The translations under genes and the position numbers were made by a program. From Bacillota bacterium (lineage in GTDB: Bacteria > Bacillota > Clostridia > Christensenellales > SZUA-584), in assembly GCA_023461435.1 (NCBI GenBank), contig JAEYLC010000034.1:62001-126000 (forward strand): a stretch of 64,000 nt of DNA, given 5' to 3'. The notes beneath the pieces are model-generated. The model was not told the origin of the DNA. It did not search any database and was given only the letters and a program-made list of their open reading frames with translations. How positions within the stretch are numbered: the stretch's first letter is position 1; every line of letters begins with the position of its first letter. Positions 1-6,958 of the stretch are shown here, one piece after another.

Positions 1-370
1 CGTATCCACGTTTTCCACGATCGGCGGCGCGACGGTGCCGGTGTCTATGCTGATCATCGGCGCGAGCCTCGCGACGATCAAGCTGCCGTCGATATTGAAG
101 GACGGGTACTCGTACATTGTATCGGCACTGCGCCTCCTCATATTCCCGGTGCTCATGATGCTGGTGCTGCGCGGGCTCAATATGTCGCCCGTCGTGGTTT
201 CCACATGCGTGGTGATGACAGCACTGCCCTGCGGTTCCCTGAATGTGATTTATTCGCAGAGAAACGACTGCGAGCCGGAATATGCCGTGAGAACCGTGGT
301 GCAGACGATGCTGCTGATGATCGTGACGATCCCGGCCGTATTGCTGCTGATGAACGCATTGGTGCCCTGA
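1..370 (+). CDS. AEC-family permease, C-terminal fragment
   Basis: The reading frame is open from base 2 and is cut by the window edge, so only about 122 C-terminal residues are seen. They form hydrophobic membrane segments, with GGATVPVSMLIIGASLA near the start and PCGSLNVIYSQRN before the last helix. This resembles the C-terminal half of auxin-efflux-carrier (AEC) family transporters, where a small-residue-rich loop followed by a conserved P-x-G-x-x-N is typical. Such proteins move organic acids or related metabolites across the cytoplasmic membrane. The substrate cannot be told from the fragment. A promoter and a GntR regulator follow at once, so the gene probably ends its transcription unit here. 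Confidence 0.7.
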   Translation, partial: VSTFSTIGGATVPVSMLIIGASLATIKLPSILKDGYSYIVSALRLLIFPVLMMLVLRGLNMSPVVVSTCVVMTALPCGSLNVIYSQRNDCEPEYAVRTVVQTMLLMIVTIPAVLLLMNALVP

Positions 371-383
371 CCGGTTATGCCAG

Positions 384-412
384 TTGACTTGGATGAAAAA
401 AGAGAATATATT
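384..412 (+). promoter_or_regulatory. Sigma-A-type promoter for the GntR gene
   Basis: TTGACT (384-389) and TATATT (407-412) are separated by 17 bases. The expected start of transcription is near 419, which leaves only about 10 bases of leader with the ribosome site AAGGAG (419-424) at its 5' end. Confidence 0.6.
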
Positions 413-429
413 TGACACAAGGAGTACAT

Positions 430-1095
430 ATGTCAGAGCTGTTTTACATATCGATATCCAATCAGATAGAAAGCAAGATTCGGAGCGGTGAGATAAAAGA
501 GAATGAAAAATTGCCCTCTGAAAGGCAGCTGGCCAGCGATTACGGCGTGAGCCGCGCGGTGATTCGCGAAGCGCTGCGCGTGCTTGATGAAAAAGGGCTT
601 ATCAAGGTGGTTGTGGGCAAGGGAAACTATGTGAGCCTGCCCAAGGATGAGTATTTAACAAACAAATTCGAAGACGTGATCGATTATCACAACATCAATA
701 AAAACGACGTGATGCAGGCGCGGCAGGTTATTGAGGTTGCCGTCGGGACGCTGATTTTAGACGCGCTGTCACCCGAAGACGTCGAGGCTTTTGAAACGAT
801 ATATACGCAGATGGAACAGACGATCATGGATGTTCACGCATTCTCGATGCTGGACGCCAAGTTTCATATGCAGATTGCGCGGTGCACGGGCAACCGGCTC
901 ATAGAAATTATCGCAAACATACTCAACAATGTGACTGACCGCAAGCTGCTGTTTGAAGACGAAATTGAAATCAGAAGAAATGCGCAGCGCGAGCATCATA
1001 AAATCATAGAAGCCTTCAAGCTCAGGGACAAGGCGATGCTTGAAACGGCGATTGCCTCGCACATGCATTCATACGGCAAGCATATTCGAATGTAG
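430..1095 (+). CDS. FadR/GntR-family transcriptional regulator
   Basis: A 221-residue one-component regulator. Residues about 5-70 form the winged helix typical of GntR proteins (KLPSERQLASDYGVSRAVIREAL, then a wing ending in VGKGNYV). The rest is an all-helical FCD ligand domain with histidines in FHMQIARCTGN and near the C-terminus (ASHMHSYG), as expected for a metal-assisted organic acid or sugar acid sensor. ATG 430 is preferred over an upstream TTG at 412 because AAGGAG lies five bases before it. It probably controls itself and the permease and dehydrogenase genes on either side. The effector is unknown. Confidence 0.85.
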   Translation: MSELFYISISNQIESKIRSGEIKENEKLPSERQLASDYGVSRAVIREALRVLDEKGLIKVVVGKGNYVSLPKDEYLTNKFEDVIDYHNINKNDVMQARQVIEVAVGTLILDALSPEDVEAFETIYTQMEQTIMDVHAFSMLDAKFHMQIARCTGNRLIEIIANILNNVTDRKLLFEDEIEIRRNAQREHHKIIEAFKLRDKAMLETAIASHMHSYGKHIRM

Positions 1096-1180
1096 TTCCG
1101 GCAATAAAAATGATAATCAGCAATGTGAGCCATTTATCATTTGGTCTGTTTTTTTGCGCAACAAAACGAAAGGCATCAGT

Positions 1181-2086
1181 ATGAAAAGATTAAATATGCT
1201 GCCGTCGATGTTCATCATTGCAGCAGGCAGCCTTTGGGGCCTTATGGGGGTATTCGTCAAGTGGTTTGATACATTCGGCGTCTCCGCGATGCCGATGACG
1301 TTCCTTCGGGCTTTTGTGACCGCTATAGCCATGATGGTCTTTATGCTGATCAGGCACCGCGAAAAGCTGAAAATCAAGCTCAGAGACTTATGGATGTTTA
1401 TCGGCACGGGGCTATGCAGCATCGTTTTCTTCAACTATTGCTATTTTCAGACCATCATGGTCACGTCGCTTTCCGTGGCGGCAATTTTGCTGTATACGGC
1501 GCCGATATTTGTGATGCTCATATCCGCCGTGTTGTTCGGGGAGAGGCTGACCGCAAGCAAGCTGACCGCGCTGGCGCTGGCGTTCGGCGGTTGTGTGCTC
1601 GTAACCGGCGTTGTGACGGGCGGCGGCGCGAGCGTCGGGGCGATTCTGACGGGAATGGGTGCCGGCCTTGGCTACGCACTGTACAGTATATTCAGCCGGT
1701 ACGCGCTGCGCAGGTATCACGCTTACACGGTGACCACGTACACATTCGTGATTGCGAGCTTTGGGTCAATACCTTTCGTCGATCTGCGTATGATAGGCGG
1801 CGTGATGGCAGTGCCTGAGCACGCTTTTGCCGTCATATTGATGGGCTTGGTGATCAGTGTGCTGCCGTATATCCTATATACGAGCGGCCTTAACCGAGTG
1901 GAAACGGGATACGCCTCCATCATGGCGTCGGTCGAGCCGGTGGTGGCGACGCTGATCGGAGTTATCTTCTTTCATGAGATCATGACGGTTTTCACAGCGG
2001 TGGGGGCGTTGCTGGTCGTTGCCGCCATCGTGCTGCTCAACTTTAACGCGAAGGCATGCGTTGTACAGAACGAGGTCAAGGGCTGA
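1181..2086 (+). CDS. DMT-superfamily (EamA) permease
   Basis: A 301-residue membrane protein with ten predicted helices in two EamA repeats. The first repeat begins MFIIAAGSLWGLMGVFVKWF. The second begins GAGLGYALYSIFSRYALRRY and ends in the family-typical sequence ASVEPVVATLIGVIFFHE. Members export or import amino acids, nucleosides, sugar-related metabolites or drugs, and the sequence does not show which. ATG 1181 is chosen because the upstream open frame has no hydrophobic or family-like sequence and AAAGG precedes this ATG. It lies 85 bases after the GntR gene in the same direction and may be cotranscribed with it. Confidence 0.8.
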   Translation: MKRLNMLPSMFIIAAGSLWGLMGVFVKWFDTFGVSAMPMTFLRAFVTAIAMMVFMLIRHREKLKIKLRDLWMFIGTGLCSIVFFNYCYFQTIMVTSLSVAAILLYTAPIFVMLISAVLFGERLTASKLTALALAFGGCVLVTGVVTGGGASVGAILTGMGAGLGYALYSIFSRYALRRYHAYTVTTYTFVIASFGSIPFVDLRMIGGVMAVPEHAFAVILMGLVISVLPYILYTSGLNRVETGYASIMASVEPVVATLIGVIFFHEIMTVFTAVGALLVVAAIVLLNFNAKACVVQNEVKG

Positions 2087-2148
2087 TTTTTACTATACAC
2101 AAAACATGAAATGACGTATCATCTAATTTATTATATGACAAGCATGTA

Positions 2149-2158
2149 AGACCGGTCT
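2149..2158. promoter_or_regulatory. Perfect palindrome upstream of the iron alcohol dehydrogenase
   Basis: AGACCGGTCT is a perfect 10-base palindrome 34 bases before the start codon. A GGTC/GACC core occurs in several FadR-subfamily operators, so it is a candidate site for the GntR regulator at 430. Chance occurrence cannot be excluded. Confidence 0.3.
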
Positions 2159-2191
2159 GACAAGCCGGCGGCGTATCAACAGGAGAATGAG

Positions 2192-3301
2192 ATGCAGTTT
2201 TCGTATGTGATGCCCACAAAAATCTATTTTGAACCCGAATGTGTGAAAAATCACGCGCAAGAGATGGCGGCGTATGGCAAAAAAGCCATATTGCTGACCG
2301 GCAGGCATTCGGCAAAGGCGTGCGGCGCGCTGGGCGATGTCTCAGCGGCGCTGGATATGGCGGGTATTTCGTATTGCATATACGACGGTATAGAAAATAA
2401 TCCGTCGGTGGAGACGGCGGCGGAAGCGGCCAAGATGGCTGTCGAATTCGGCGCTGAGTTTGCGGTCGGCATCGGCGGCGGCTCGCCCCTTGATGCCGCC
2501 AAGGCAGCGGCTGTGCTGGCGGCCAACCCCGGTATGGATGCGCTGGACATTTTTAAGAATGCATTTACACGGGCGTTACCGGTGGTGGCGATACCCACAA
2601 CGGCGGGCACAGGCAGCGAGGTCACGCCATATGGCGTACTGGTTCGCAACGATCTGCAGACGAAGCTGGCTTTTGCCAGCCCGCTTGTATTGCCGCAGTG
2701 CGCGCTGCTTGACGTCAAATATACGATGTCGCTCGGAAAGAACGTGACGATCAATACCGCTGTGGACGCGTTTTCGCACGCGCTGGAGGGGTATCTTGGC
2801 AACAGAAGCACAGTGCTTGCCGACTGTCTGGCACTCGAGGCGCTTGAGGCGTTCGGCGCGTGCGTCGATAAGCTGATGGAGGGCGCGTTTGACGTGCAGA
2901 CGCGGGAGAAGCTGCTGTATGCGTCGCTGCTGGGCGGCATCGTGCTGTCTCAGGTCGGCGTGACGGCGGTGCACGGCATGGGATATTGCTACACCTATTA
3001 TAAGGATATTCCGCACGGCAGGGCGAACGGTTTGCTGATGAGCGAATATCTGCGCTACTGTGAGCGCTTTCGCAAGGCTAAAATTGATAAGGCGCTTTGC
3101 CGCATGGGCATTGCGGATATTGACAGCTTTGAGCAAGTGATGACGGCGATGATCGGGCAGCCGCCTGCTTTGAGCACCCAGGAAATCGACCAATATACGC
3201 AACAAACGCTGCTGCAAAAGGGCACTCTTGCCAATACGGCCGGCGCTATCACGGAGCAGCAAATCAAAGCGCTTTGGAGCAAGGTAGGCAAATCGGATTA
3301 G
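2192..3301 (+). CDS. Iron-containing alcohol dehydrogenase
   Basis: A 369-residue group III alcohol dehydrogenase. Visible marks are the NAD-binding GIGGGSPLDAAKA, the family sequence IPTTAGTGSEVTP, and the metal ligands Asp and His in NTAVDAFSHALEG, His in TAVHGMGY and His in DIPHGRANG. It should interconvert an aldehyde or ketone and an alcohol in the cytoplasm using NAD(P)H. The ends match the family and no encapsulation-peptide extension is present, so it is not obviously a BMC cargo despite the BMC operon 13 kb away. A strong terminator follows at 3320. It could reoxidise NADH made by the neighbouring sugar pathways, which is inference. Confidence 0.88.
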   Translation: MQFSYVMPTKIYFEPECVKNHAQEMAAYGKKAILLTGRHSAKACGALGDVSAALDMAGISYCIYDGIENNPSVETAAEAAKMAVEFGAEFAVGIGGGSPLDAAKAAAVLAANPGMDALDIFKNAFTRALPVVAIPTTAGTGSEVTPYGVLVRNDLQTKLAFASPLVLPQCALLDVKYTMSLGKNVTINTAVDAFSHALEGYLGNRSTVLADCLALEALEAFGACVDKLMEGAFDVQTREKLLYASLLGGIVLSQVGVTAVHGMGYCYTYYKDIPHGRANGLLMSEYLRYCERFRKAKIDKALCRMGIADIDSFEQVMTAMIGQPPALSTQEIDQYTQQTLLQKGTLANTAGAITEQQIKALWSKVGKSD

Positions 3302-3319
3302 GTTTTTTGAGTTGATAAC

Positions 3320-3360
3320 AACGGCGTTAACAGCGAAAGCTTTTAACGCTGTTTTTAATT
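3320..3360 (+). terminator. Rho-independent terminator after the iron alcohol dehydrogenase
   Basis: GCGTTAA (3324-3330) pairs with TTAACGC (3343-3349). The stem extends outward to AAC/GTT and inward to AGC-GAAA-GCT with a GNRA tetraloop. TTTTTAATTT follows. Confidence 0.75.
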
Positions 3361-3389
3361 TAGTTCAAAATGAAATGAGGAGGGACCGT

Positions 3390-4145
3390 ATGAATCTTAA
3401 GACGTTTTGTATCAAGGCTGGCATTGCGTACAGTGAGATTAAGGCCGACGGCGGTTTGTTCAACAAATTTTATGAAATCGACAATCCAAACCAATGCGAG
3501 ATCGTAACGATCCCTGACGGATGCATCGATATTCAGTTTTTGTGGCGGAACAATATCTGTGAAGCGTATGTTTGTGGCAGCTTTTTAGAGGGGGAAGTCT
3601 CACATGTCAGCACATGTGAAAAGTGTTTCGGCGTGAAATTTGAGCCGGGTGTGGTTCCTGATTTTCTGGCCAGCAACATGGAGGATATCGTCGGGCATCG
3701 CTACAGGCTCGATAACTACTTAAACCTGGAATGTATTCTCGGCCGGCTCGAGCAATCCGCGCCGCTCAGCGTCAAACGAGAGACATTTTTGAGGAGCTTT
3801 CACTTGAATTATGCCAAGCCGCATGATATCACAAAATATGTGATTAAGACGGTGGGGAAAACGTATGGCTTTTTAAGCGTGTCTGAACTGATCGATGAGC
3901 TCGGATACAGCCATCGCTATACCGACCGCGTTTTTAAAAGCTATCTTGGCATGTCCATCAAAAAATACGCGGATATCATCCGGCTGCAGCAAGCCATCGA
4001 TATGCTTAAGGCCGGAGAAGACGACAGCGTCTACAGCAAGCTCGGGTATTACGATCAGGCGCATTTTATTCAAAAGTTCAAGCGATTCACATCGTTCACG
4101 CCGATGACATATCGCCGCGGTTCGAAAAATATATCCATCGTGTAA
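3390..4145 (+). CDS. AraC-family transcriptional regulator with DUF6597-like sensor domain
   Basis: A 251-residue regulator. The N-terminal half (PDGCIDIQFLW, CGSFLEGEV, FGVKFEPG) matches the beta-rich sensor domain found in many small AraC proteins (DUF6597 type). The C-terminal half holds two helix-turn-helix motifs, including ELGYSHRYTDRVFKSYLGMS and the signature YDQAHFIQKFKRFTSFTPMTYR. Start 3390 is set by GAGGAGGG just upstream. The open frame upstream of it covers the preceding terminator. The gene stands between two terminators and is therefore monocistronic. It may regulate the iron alcohol dehydrogenase or the adjacent LacI operon. The ligand is unknown. Confidence 0.85.
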   Translation: MNLKTFCIKAGIAYSEIKADGGLFNKFYEIDNPNQCEIVTIPDGCIDIQFLWRNNICEAYVCGSFLEGEVSHVSTCEKCFGVKFEPGVVPDFLASNMEDIVGHRYRLDNYLNLECILGRLEQSAPLSVKRETFLRSFHLNYAKPHDITKYVIKTVGKTYGFLSVSELIDELGYSHRYTDRVFKSYLGMSIKKYADIIRLQQAIDMLKAGEDDSVYSKLGYYDQAHFIQKFKRFTSFTPMTYRRGSKNISIV

Positions 4146-4227
4146 AACAAGCCGCATTGAAAGGGTGAGGCGGTCAGAGCATTATCAACTCTTTTTGGGT
4201 TTTAATCATTCCACCTGTTAGCGCGCA

Positions 4228-4260
4228 AAAGGCCCGGACATGCCGGGCCTTTGTGTTTGT
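4228..4260 (+). terminator. Rho-independent terminator after the AraC gene
   Basis: AAAGGCCCGG (4228-4237) and CCGGGCCTTT (4243-4252) form a perfect stem with an ACATG loop, followed by a T-rich stretch (GTGTTTGT). Confidence 0.8.
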
Positions 4261-4328
4261 GCAAACGGGTGATTCCACATGCATCCTGTGCAGGGATTTT
4301 TACATGTCAAAAAAATAATAATTTATGC

Positions 4329-4357
4329 TTTACAAAATACTATCCACATACTATAAT
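4329..4357 (+). promoter_or_regulatory. Promoter of the LacI-controlled sugar operon
   Basis: TTTACA (4329-4334) and a perfect TATAAT (4352-4357) are spaced 17 bases apart. Transcription should start near 4364, inside the AATCGATT operator. This is the classic arrangement for steric repression. Confidence 0.75.
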
Positions 4358-4360
4358 AAA

Positions 4361-4376
4361 TTTAATCGATTGCATA
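4361..4376. promoter_or_regulatory. LacI-type operator O1
   Basis: TTTAATCGATTGCATA has the CG-centred partial palindrome typical of LacI/PurR-family operators (core AATCGATT, centre 4367/4368) and covers the predicted transcription start. The same core recurs twice at 5081-5110. The likely protein is the LacI regulator encoded at 15198. Confidence 0.65.
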
Positions 4377-4391
4377 AAGGGGGCTAAATTC

Positions 4392-5072
4392 ATGATTTCA
4401 ATGCAACTGGAAAAATTACAATCGTTAAATCCGCAGCTGAAAATTAAGCCTGTTACAGAACCTTCGTTTAAAAGGTATGGGAAGCTTTATGAGTCAATTG
4501 ATCTTTTTGAAGCTGCACAGTTTATAAACGGTCTTCAAATGCCTGATGCGGAAAATGATATTTATGTGAAGGCCTCCTCCTCTCTTAAGGATATGAAAAT
4601 ATTCAATCATGTAAGATTCAATATTTTCGGCGGCGTCGAGATCGATATGGGCTATGCGATAGGCCATTCGAAAGGCCCCTTTGATCTTTGTGAATATCAT
4701 CGGTGCAATGAGCTTTTGGCGGTTATTGATCAGCCGCTCGTGATGTTTTTCGGGGACCAGCGTGATATCGAAGACAATAAGTATGATTTATCGCTTATGG
4801 AGGCGTTTTACGTTCCCGCCGGAACAGCTGTAGACTTATATTCGACGACGCTTCACGGCTTTCCCTACCAAACATCCGATGAGGGGTATCGCATGATTGT
4901 GACATTGCCGCACAAAACAAACGATCAAAAAGACTTTGAAACCGATCCCTCATATAAACAGACGGCATTGCTGTACAGCATGAATGCGTTTCTTATTGGC
5001 AAAAAAAATTGTACGCGTGTGAAGGATATCTATCCCGGGTTAACAGGCCATATTTCTAAGATTTTTTATTAA
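4392..5072 (+). CDS. DUF4867-like protein, first gene of the sugar operon
   Basis: A 226-residue soluble protein that resembles the DUF4867 family found in Clostridia sugar operons. The identification is from memory of the family pattern and is not certain. It has no signal peptide or membrane segment. The middle part (DMGYAIGHSKGPFDLCEYHRCNEL, then EAFYVPAGTAVDLY, then TLHGFPY) has the spacing of beta-rich, cupin-like folds, with histidines that could bind a metal. ATG 4392 follows AAAGGGGG. As the first gene after the promoter it is probably an accessory enzyme such as a sugar mutarotase or isomerase, but no reaction can be assigned. An operator pair lies between it and the next gene. Confidence 0.6.
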   Translation: MISMQLEKLQSLNPQLKIKPVTEPSFKRYGKLYESIDLFEAAQFINGLQMPDAENDIYVKASSSLKDMKIFNHVRFNIFGGVEIDMGYAIGHSKGPFDLCEYHRCNELLAVIDQPLVMFFGDQRDIEDNKYDLSLMEAFYVPAGTAVDLYSTTLHGFPYQTSDEGYRMIVTLPHKTNDQKDFETDPSYKQTALLYSMNAFLIGKKNCTRVKDIYPGLTGHISKIFY

Positions 5073-5080
5073 TACAAAAT

Positions 5081-5110
5081 TTTAATCGATTGAAATCTGA
5101 ATCGATTGCA
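5081..5110. promoter_or_regulatory. Tandem LacI-type operators O2 and O3
   Basis: Two further AATCGATT cores are centred at 5087/5088 and 5103/5104, 16 bases apart. The second sits in TGAATCGATTGCA. They lie about 720 bases downstream of O1, so looping or an internal promoter block is possible. Confidence 0.6.
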
Positions 5111-5124
5111 TGGAAGGTGAGACA

Positions 5125-5937
5125 TTGTTTATCAACTACGCGGACGATATTAAAAAGGCCGGAAAATATTTGTTCGACAAGAGCTTCGTCGCCGCGAATG
5201 ACGGCAACATCAGCGTCAAAATAGCAGAGGACCAGATTCTTATCACGTGCACCGGGATATCAAAAGGAGCAATAAGCGAAGATGATATTGTTCGGATGGA
5301 TATGGCGGGGCGGGTCCTGTCCGGAAGCCGGAAGCCTTCTCAGGAATACAGGATGCATTTGAAGATATATGAGTCGAGGCTTGATGTCTGCGCAATCGTA
5401 CATGCTCATCCGCCAAAGGCGACGGCATTTGCGGTGGCGGGGCTCGGCATAGACAAAGTGTCTTTGCCCGAAGTCATACTATCGCTTGGGAGCGTGGCAT
5501 TTGCTGAATACGGTACGCCGACGACGGAGGCGTTATCGGAAAATGTTGCGAAGGCAATAGGAAACTGTGATGTGGCTATTTTACAAAATCACGGTGCCGT
5601 TGCCGTCGGGAAATCGGTAATGGATGCGTATTACAAAATGGAGACGCTCGAGCACACGTGCGCGATCAGCTTATATGCCCGGCTTCTGGGCGGTGAGAAG
5701 ACACTTAACAAACAGGAGGCTGACAGGCTGTTTGAGATTAGAAAGTCTGCTGTCGATAATGAGCCGCCCGGGTGCGTCAACTGCGGCAAGTGCAGCTGCA
5801 TTGAAGCTAAGAAAAGTGACATTCCCGTGAATATGGACGCTGACAGAGCAAGCCTTGAGGAGATAGAGACAGGTGAAATGAAGCGCTATGTCAGTGAAAT
5901 CGTCCGGAGAACTATGCTGGAAATTGACAACAAATAA
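5125..5937 (+). CDS. Class II aldolase (FucA-like) with Cys cluster and C-terminal encapsulation-peptide-like tail
   Basis: A 270-residue protein. Residues 1-207 are a class II aldolase/adducin domain of fuculose-phosphate aldolase type: catalytic Glu in RKPSQEYRMH (Glu74) and zinc ligands His93 and His95 in HAHPP and His156 in QNHGA. Such enzymes split ketose 1-phosphates into dihydroxyacetone phosphate and an aldehyde. Unlike the usual 210-220 residue enzyme it continues for about 63 residues. It first has CVNCGKCSC (Cys 217, 220, 223, 225), a possible Fe-S or zinc site, then a charged linker, then the amphipathic helix YVSEIVRRTMLEI. That tail resembles BMC encapsulation peptides. TTG 5125 is preferred because GGAAGGTGA lies just before it, while ATG 5110 overlaps operator O3. 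Confidence 0.85.
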   Translation: MFINYADDIKKAGKYLFDKSFVAANDGNISVKIAEDQILITCTGISKGAISEDDIVRMDMAGRVLSGSRKPSQEYRMHLKIYESRLDVCAIVHAHPPKATAFAVAGLGIDKVSLPEVILSLGSVAFAEYGTPTTEALSENVAKAIGNCDVAILQNHGAVAVGKSVMDAYYKMETLEHTCAISLYARLLGGEKTLNKQEADRLFEIRKSAVDNEPPGCVNCGKCSCIEAKKSDIPVNMDADRASLEEIETGEMKRYVSEIVRRTMLEIDNK

Positions 5938-5951
5938 GAGGTTATGCCGAT

Positions 5952-6911
5952 ATGAGCCATGTAACAACGAAGACAATACTGAACCATGCAAGACAGAACA
6001 AATACGCAGTTCCATGTTATTTAGGCGGCAATCTGGAAATGGTTATCGGGCAGATCAATGCAGCGCAGAGGCTATGCTCACCTGTTATTATTGCCTACAA
6101 TCAGCATGTGACGCCGAAAATTCCTATGGAGATCGCCATCCCGATGATTGTCAGAGCTGCGGAGTTTGCGAAGGTGCCTGTTGCGACCATTCTTGATCAT
6201 GGATGTGACTACTTTTCAATTGAGAAAAGCATGCGTTTGGGTATCAGCTCTGTTATGTTTGACGGCTCCGGTTATGACTTCGAAACCAATGTGGCCATGA
6301 CACGGGAGGTCGTTGAGTTAGCCTCGGAATTCGGGGTGTCTGTTGAAGCGGAATTAGGCGCCGTTGGCGGTTCCGTTATGGAATCAGGCGGCGATCATTC
6401 GGATGCGGCGAGCGTTTATACCGATCCGAAGCAGGTTAAGGATTTTGTTCAAAGAACAGGCATCGATCAGCTCGCTATTTCTTTTGGGAACGCCCACGGG
6501 ATTTACCGGGGCCAATCAAATCTGGATTACCGTGTTTTGCAGGAAAGCTCTGCTCAAACGCAAGTGCCCTTGGTTATGCACGGAGGGTCGGGGCTGAACA
6601 ACTCGGATTATATTCAAATCATCCGGAACGGAATAAGCAAAATCAACTATTATTCGGTAATGGGTCGTGAGGGAATCGCTCACATAAAAGGTCAGCTGAC
6701 GGGAAAATGCCCGAACGCTGTCTATCATGAGCTGATATCAACTTCCATCGATATTTTTGATGATACGTCTGCTGTGATTTATGAGCTTTTTCAATGCAAA
6801 GGCAAAGCCGGTTTATTTCAAAGTGACGACAGTGCTTTTTCTGCTCCGTACAAAAAGATTGTCGATGAGATAACCATGGGCATTTTAAACGAAAAAAAGC
6901 GGCATTTATAG
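5952..6911 (+). CDS. Class II fructose-bisphosphate aldolase-family enzyme with C-terminal encapsulation-peptide-like tail
   Basis: A 319-residue zinc-dependent TIM-barrel aldolase of the tagatose/fructose-bisphosphate type. Catalytic Asp82 and ligand His83 are in TILDHG, His182 in GNAHG and His210 in MHGGSG, so the active site is complete. These enzymes cleave ketose (bis)phosphates to dihydroxyacetone phosphate and an aldehyde. It is about 30 residues longer than usual. The extra C-terminal end has a linker (FQSDDSAFSAP) and the helix YKKIVDEITMGIL, which is similar in pattern to IKKIVEDTVRQM at the start of the BMC aldehyde dehydrogenase at 19739. It lies 14 bases after the FucA-like gene, so two unrelated aldolases are cotranscribed. 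Substrate and BMC targeting are inferred. Confidence 0.82.
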   Translation: MSHVTTKTILNHARQNKYAVPCYLGGNLEMVIGQINAAQRLCSPVIIAYNQHVTPKIPMEIAIPMIVRAAEFAKVPVATILDHGCDYFSIEKSMRLGISSVMFDGSGYDFETNVAMTREVVELASEFGVSVEAELGAVGGSVMESGGDHSDAASVYTDPKQVKDFVQRTGIDQLAISFGNAHGIYRGQSNLDYRVLQESSAQTQVPLVMHGGSGLNNSDYIQIIRNGISKINYYSVMGREGIAHIKGQLTGKCPNAVYHELISTSIDIFDDTSAVIYELFQCKGKAGLFQSDDSAFSAPYKKIVDEITMGILNEKKRHL

Positions 6912-6958
6912 GGATTACTTATTAAATAAAAAAGCATAACGATTTGGAGGCTATAACA

